Shown: piece by piece, positions 59,266 to 64,000 of the stretch
Layout: each line of letters starts with the position of its first letter
Position numbering within the stretch: the stretch's first letter is position 1
Assembly (NCBI GenBank): GCA_019055375.1
Contig: JAHQIW010006926.1
Location: forward strand, 61,316-125,315
Reading direction: 5' to 3'
Length of the DNA: 64,000 nucleotides
DNA from: Parelaphostrongylus tenuis
Taxonomy: Eukaryota > Nematoda > Chromadorea > Rhabditida > Metastrongylidae
Translations under genes and position numbers: made by a program
The notes under the pieces: model-generated
What the model was told of the DNA's origin: nothing
The model's database searches: none
Seen by the model: only the letters and a program-made list of their open reading frames with translations

Positions 59266-59544
59266 CTCAAGAATTTACATAATTCAACTCGAATTCTTCT
59301 TGATTTTAATGGCACTGAAACTCTGTGCAATAGAAATCGATGCAATCAAATTTTGTTACTAATATGTTCAATCTCCACTTCTCTCACTGATGTCACAACA
59401 AATTCACCCCACAGTTATCAAAACACTCTCTTGCTAATATTCATAGCTCTTTGTTTGCTAGGAATCGTATTACTCAAGCTCACGAGTCGGTCCAGGAGAA
59501 GCAGAAGAAATTTCTTAAAAAAGCAAGAAGAAGATCGAGAGTGA
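59266..59544 (+). CDS. Candidate C-terminal exon of a single-pass membrane protein
   Basis: The frame is open from 59266 to TGA at 59542-59544. It shows two cysteines close together ('LCNRNRC'), a hydrophobic stretch, a serine/threonine-rich linker ('SISTSLTDVTTNS'), a good transmembrane helix ('LLLIFIALCLLGIVLL') and an immediately basic cytosolic tail ('SRSRRSRR') ending in an acidic stretch. A possible acceptor, 'caccccacag', sits before the helix at about 59413, which would leave only the helix and tail coding. No family is recognised. Confidence 0.4.
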   Translation, partial: LKNLHNSTRILLDFNGTETLCNRNRCNQILLLICSISTSLTDVTTNSPHSYQNTLLLIFIALCLLGIVLLKLTSRSRRSRRNFLKKQEEDRE

Positions 59545-59749
59545 CTCTGGGGTCTCTCGGAAAATCTATTTTGCCGGAGATGTTATAGACTGACTAAACA
59601 AATGGGTCGTTACTAAGCAGAAATCCTTGAAAAATTGTGCTTAAAAATGGGAAATGAAAAAAAAACTGCATTCCTAGTGAGGAAACTATATTTGCTTGGG
59701 TACTTTTTCTGTTATAAAACGGAGAATATTTGAAAGGAGTTTTTTTTGT

Positions 59750-60860
59750 TGGACCAAAAGAATTTCACTATACGGTTTCTAATCATTCGAAAGCTTATAT
59801 CTCGGAAAATTCACAAAGGTATTGTTCTGAAGAAAGGCCTTACAGCAGCTATAGGACTAGAAATAAAATTATGTTTCACACGCGTTCGCATATTATCGCG
59901 CTTATAGTTCGCAGGACACAGCTTTTCCTCCAAATTATTACGTCCCATTAAGTGGCATACGTCTCGCAAATTTCAAAAAATGGTGCTTGTTTTTATAACA
60001 GGCCATTTACCGTGCTGTAGCAGAGAAGATGATATTACCCACACGTCGCGCATTATCGCGCGGATTTTGCTATTTCTTCAAGAATTTTTCTCTGAGATTT
60101 CGAGTTTTCTTCATTCAAATTGTGAAAGAAACTTTTACTATCATTTCCTGTGCTTAGACTCTACTATTTCAGTTGCATTTTGCCAAATCCAACAAGCCAA
60201 TAAGTCTAAGCCTAAGCCTAGGCAGTCTATGTCTATGCACAAAAAGGCATATGAACGAGTAGAGGAACTTAATTCTCAGAGTCATATGTTTTTACCCAGA
60301 GTTTTGTCAAAGTAGAGAAAATATTCTAAATTTAAAAGCGAAATTCAAGCGACACACGTGAATCCGCCGCGTGGTCGATACATAGCCAGATATACACATT
60401 AGCCAGCAAACATTACGCGCTGTGTATGGAGCTCAATTTTATTACGCCTGTTACAGCGCACTAGAAAAAGTCTTTCCAGAAAACTATGCGCATTGTCGGA
60501 CTTGCCGAATTATGCGCTATCACATAACACCAGCAGTCTGGGGTTAGGAGCTCTTTTCTGCGAGAAGCACGCGAGTGTGGAACCAAAATCAATGTTCTCG
60601 TGCTACAGCGCCTTAAAAGGATATTTCGAAAAAACAGATATGCTCTGTCAATTTCCAAGGTTTGCACTATCAAAGAATATTGAAAAAGTGGGGTAAGAGC
60701 CTATGTGCTGCGAAATATAAGCGCGATAATGCGCGACACATGTGAAACAACATTTTATTGTGAATATAACAGCGCTTCAAATAGACTTTTTCAAAACCGT
60801 GAACTTTGAATTCTCCGAAATCAAAGCTTTTGAATGGTCGAGTACACTACTGTGACACTT
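59750..60860. repeat. Large foldback element with arms built of repeated units
   Basis: The left arm starts 'aatcattcgaaagcttatat' (59770). The right arm ends 'aagcttttgaatggtcg' (about 60840) as its reverse complement. Within the arms a unit of about 150-165 bases recurs head to tail: a 'gatagcgyaaa' start, a T-rich 'ttgttttttcgaaa' core, 'agcgctgtarca', then a 'cacacgcgtgcg', 'tatcgcgct' and 'ttcgcagracacagct' end. At least three units can be read in the right arm (starts near 60840, 60670 and 60525 on the minus strand). No coding capacity. Dispersed single units of the same kind occur throughout the window. Confidence 0.65.
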
Positions 60861-61059
60861 TTTGAAAATACGAGCTTATAATCAATGAATAAAGGATCGT
60901 TACTAATTTATCAAGGAATATAGTAACAAATTACAAGACCGACTTTCTGTTGGCCTCGGTATTGTTTTCTCAAACGAGTAGACAAAAGTTCTTAATGCGC
61001 ACTTTATTCACGATAGCTGACTTTTCGGCGTACCTATCCGTTGTCCAATAGGCAAATAA

Positions 61060-61440
61060 AAGGAGAGATCTCTTTTTCTCAAACAGAAATTTTCAAGTAA
61101 ACTCCCAGTAAACATTTGAAAGCATTGATCTCGGAGAATTCAGAAACATACATCTTTTTGATGGGCCTTTCACAGCGATGTAGAGCACAAAACTAAAATT
61201 ACGTTTTACACGTATTGCGTGTATCGCGAGTACTCTTCTGAGAACAGAGTTTTTGCTTAGCCTATCAGTAATCGTTCAATAGCGTAAACCTTAGTGAATT
61301 CAAAAATTCGTTCATTTCTAAGAAGGCCTTTTCACAGCGATATAGCGGGAAAAATGAAAGCGCGGATTTTCGTTATTTATTATGAAATTTTTTTGGCTTC
61401 GTAGATAATTCTTAGTTATTTGTACTCAAATTATAGAAAG
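61060..61440. repeat. Foldback-arm units
   Basis: Two tandem units: 'acatttgaaagcattgatct' and 'cagtaatcgttcaatagcgt', each followed by the T-rich core and 'cacagcgatgtag' or 'cacagcgatatag'. Confidence 0.5.
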
Positions 61441-61739
61441 AAATGTGTTCTATACTGTTAGAGCTTAGGTTATGACGTCTTGTGAACGTCCTGTGTAGTT
61501 GAAGGCATGATCCCCTGTTATCGGTTGTGTCACGGTCCGAGAGAGATAGACGGGAGCGCTCACTGCACTGTACCTAGGTAGAGCTTTGCCGGCTTTTCTG
61601 ATAGGGTTTATGGATTCTCGTAGTCAGACTAGCCGAAACTTCCCAGGACTTCACCACCGCTGGTAGCTGTCGTCACTTGTAAATCAGAGGGAGATTTATC
61701 ATCTTGTAACTGACTTGATACAAAAGGTCGGTGATTACT

Positions 61740-61880
61740 GATGTTGGTCTACTTTTAGCGTGGCTTCCGAATAGAAACGTCGATTTTCTTCTCAACGTGC
61801 AAGACTCTGCTAGAATGATAACTTCACGCTGTACATCGCAATCACACCCAGAAACATCTTCCAGTTGAGACGACTATGGA
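61740..61880 (+). repeat. Dispersed repeat shared with 33.97 kb
   Basis: 'tggtctacttttagcgtggc', 'aaacgtcgattttcttctca' and 'agaaacatcttccag' parallel 33965-34110. Confidence 0.5.
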
Positions 61881-62104
61881 ACAAGTAAAACAAGATGGAG
61901 AAAACTTTGGGACAAAAGTCACCATCCTCGCAAAGGAAACAGAAGAATCTGAAAAAGCGTGCAAATTGCTCCAAGTACTTTCGTTAAGCATTCACAGCGT
62001 TGGCCAATCCCTAACGGGACGCGTCAAATATTGAACTCCATATAATCACTATGATTGAACCACAATTAGGTCAGGGCTATTATCGTATCCAGACAACTCT
62101 GAAA

Positions 62105-62225
62105 CCCTTGACTTTGGAGATTAGAAAGCTTGGCAGGCGGGGTCGATCCAACGACCATGCGTGTGTCGCAGGTACCTACAACCACTTTGCCACACTTATC
62201 CGTGCTGGCTAAATTTCTAAAAATT
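62105..62225 (-). repeat. tRNA-derived SINE head, second type
   Basis: Minus strand 'gtgtggcaaagtggttgtag' (box A) and, about 45 bases on, 'cgttggatcgaccccgcc' (box B-like). It differs in sequence from the 28.7 kb family. Confidence 0.5.
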
Positions 62226-64000
62226 CAAAGACGAAGCGCACGGAACAAAGCACTGTGAATCACGCGTGACCTCGCTCTATAACCTCAGTCCAATTTTGGA
62301 CTTGGGTCACACACATTCCTAATTCATGCTCCTAATTGCTTGCGGTGGGTTCCCCATTAACTAACCACAAAACTTGCCAAGAACAAATCAAGAAGTCATG
62401 AAACTACATATGTGCTTATCAAGAAAACAGTAAACAGCATCTTGAGGATAATGAATAATCTACAAATGGAATGTAAATTTTAAAGAATCGGTAGCTGGTT
62501 AACATTAACCAGAGAGGCACAAATGCATACCAGTTTATTCGCTGTACGATGGTCCCCCTCTCTTGCGAAAAATCATATTGCCTCTAACACAAACATTTTT
62601 TGGAATGTCACACGAAACAAAGCAAAGCTTCTCTTAATTAAAAGGATGATTTCTATTGAGGTCAAGCATCGCACGGAAAAAAATGCCATCAAATCATTTT
62701 TTCCTTGTTTCCTACTAAAAAATCATTGAGTGGTGCAGCTCCATTGGAATCAATCGACTTAGATTGCAAAGGCAAAGGAACTCGTAACGTAAATGTGCTG
62801 GATTCGTTGTCATATTTGATAATCTTGGTGATCATAAAATCAGTTCATTATTATCCCCAAACGAGTTTTTTGAAATCCTTTGAAAGACCAGATTATAAAA
62901 AACTTTTTGCGAAATGAAAAAGCAAGAATGATAAAAGAAACCGGGGTTAAAAAAAGAAAAAAAATTGTACTTTTTCCAATGAACACCGACCAACAAATAT
63001 TTACTATCATCGCCATTATCAAAATCGAAACCGATAATTGCGTGATTACAGCAAACTTTCTTGAAACGCCATATTTTTCATCCTTAGTCCAATAAGACGA
63101 AGTAAAATAAAGTTTCGAATTTATTCTAGAAGTCTTTCTCTATCCATCTCATAAACTTAATAACATTAGAAAGGAGGAATATGACATAAAAAGCAATGAT
63201 AGTGCATGTGAGGAAATAAATACATCGTATCTATTTTGAACAAATTAAGAAATCGTGAACGTGTTATAATGTTCAAAAACAGTGGAAACTTTTCAGACAT
63301 TGTTATAAAGAGATCAAAGCAAAAGCGTTCATATTACAACATTACACGTATATGGGCGTTTCGCAATAGACCGCAAATGCTTAAAAAAGCTTAATATCAA
63401 AAATAGATTCATTGACTCAGATAGGACACGTTGGAAATAGTAAAAAATTTGTCCTACTAAACATCCTTGGAAACTTGCTAAAAGAATGTCACATACACAG
63501 TCAGCCCAACTTCGCCGATAATTGTTCCGAGTTTCTTCCCCCCCGGTCACCATGCGTGAGGCTCAGGGGTGCGTCATGGGGTTTTCAGGTCCGAGTACTA
63601 GCGCAACATTTGCCCAATTGCCAAAAGTGTGGAGAGAAACAGAACACCTTACCGACGATGGGGCGTCTTTGACAACAAAATCGATTTAGTCACCTATTTT
63701 ACTGCTTACTATTTAAAAAACACCGTCGGCGATACGTGTATAATCTGAGAGCCTTCGTAAAAGATTACTAATAATAGTATTGCAGGGATCCAAATCGACA
63801 CTTTTCATCTTTGTTTTTTTTTTATCTGAAGGTTGTATGCCTAAGGAAACTACGCACTGTCCGCAAAGCTGAAAATAATAACCTACATCGCATATGAGGA
63901 TGGACGCCGACTACATATATCTCTAGAAAGATGCAACATTTTCATGAGCCTATCGCTAAAAGAAACCAAACACGAGGGTTAACGGGCCTTTGACCCCTTA
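62226..64000. other. No gene assigned
   Basis: AT-rich. The minus frame 62840-63022 can be extended upstream to about 63130 and is hydrophobic, which could be a serpentine-receptor piece or only the effect of AT-rich sequence. A GC-richer patch at 63530-63680 is open on the plus strand and on the minus strand has a strong donor-like 'gtaagg', but no consistent exon could be built. Confidence 0.35.

Noticed and set aside
62840..63130. Hydrophobic minus-strand frame resembling a serpentine receptor
   Set aside because: AT-rich DNA readily produces hydrophobic frames. No conserved receptor residue, splice site or start could be fixed, and the plus strand is open too.
1..64000. CRISPR arrays, operons with ribosome binding sites, or other prokaryotic systems
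   Set aside because: Spliced genes, histone stem-loops, SINEs and RTE elements show the DNA is animal. The regular repeats seen are satellite-like or inverted repeats, not spacer arrays.

Overview
The window is animal DNA, almost certainly a parasitic nematode of the hookworm/strongylid type. It is AT-rich, has short introns, and carries many decayed transposable elements. Recognisable pieces include a C. elegans NUC-1-like DNase II gene cut into eleven exons, a Crumbs-type terminal exon, a divergent histone H3/H4 pair with metazoan 3' stem-loops, nematode-style RTE retrotransposon relics and tRNA-derived SINEs. Most long open frames here are shadows of repeats. The real genes are split into exons of roughly 50-160 bases.

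Left part (1-21.5 kb): repeats only. A foldback-type element (about 120-985) is followed by a 5'-truncated RTE retrotransposon (2841-4857). A second RTE copy (12080-13935) has landed inside another foldback copy (from 11445). Small inverted-repeat elements, tRNA-derived SINE relics, TA microsatellites and a GC-rich island fill the rest.

Histone island (21.55-22.58 kb): a divergent pair of histone genes, H3 on the minus strand and H4 on the plus strand. They share a 231-base promoter gap, and each has a recognisable but imperfect histone 3' stem-loop. Both are decayed: H3 by a late frameshift and many substitutions, H4 by internal stops and deletions.

Middle (23-43 kb): scattered RTE fragments in both orientations, an inverted pair of SINEs around a TA tract, a relic of a second RTE-like reverse transcriptase family (32.4-33.2 kb, minus), and several non-autonomous inverted-repeat families.

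DNase II gene (43,457-51,846, minus): eleven exons give a 352-residue secreted acid DNase with both HxK catalytic motifs. Its fourth intron is 5.4 kb and is packed with repeats, including a large palindrome and a 1.15 kb block of 268-base tandem and inverted units bounded by a 13-base direct repeat.

Right part (52-64 kb): tandem mariner-like ends, another reverse transcriptase relic (54.24-55.13 kb), a few candidate exons, a clear Crumbs-family C-terminal exon (56,651-56,860, minus), and a large foldback element at 59.75-60.86 kb whose arms are built of repeated units.

All family assignments come from reading the sequence and from remembered family motifs. No search was run.
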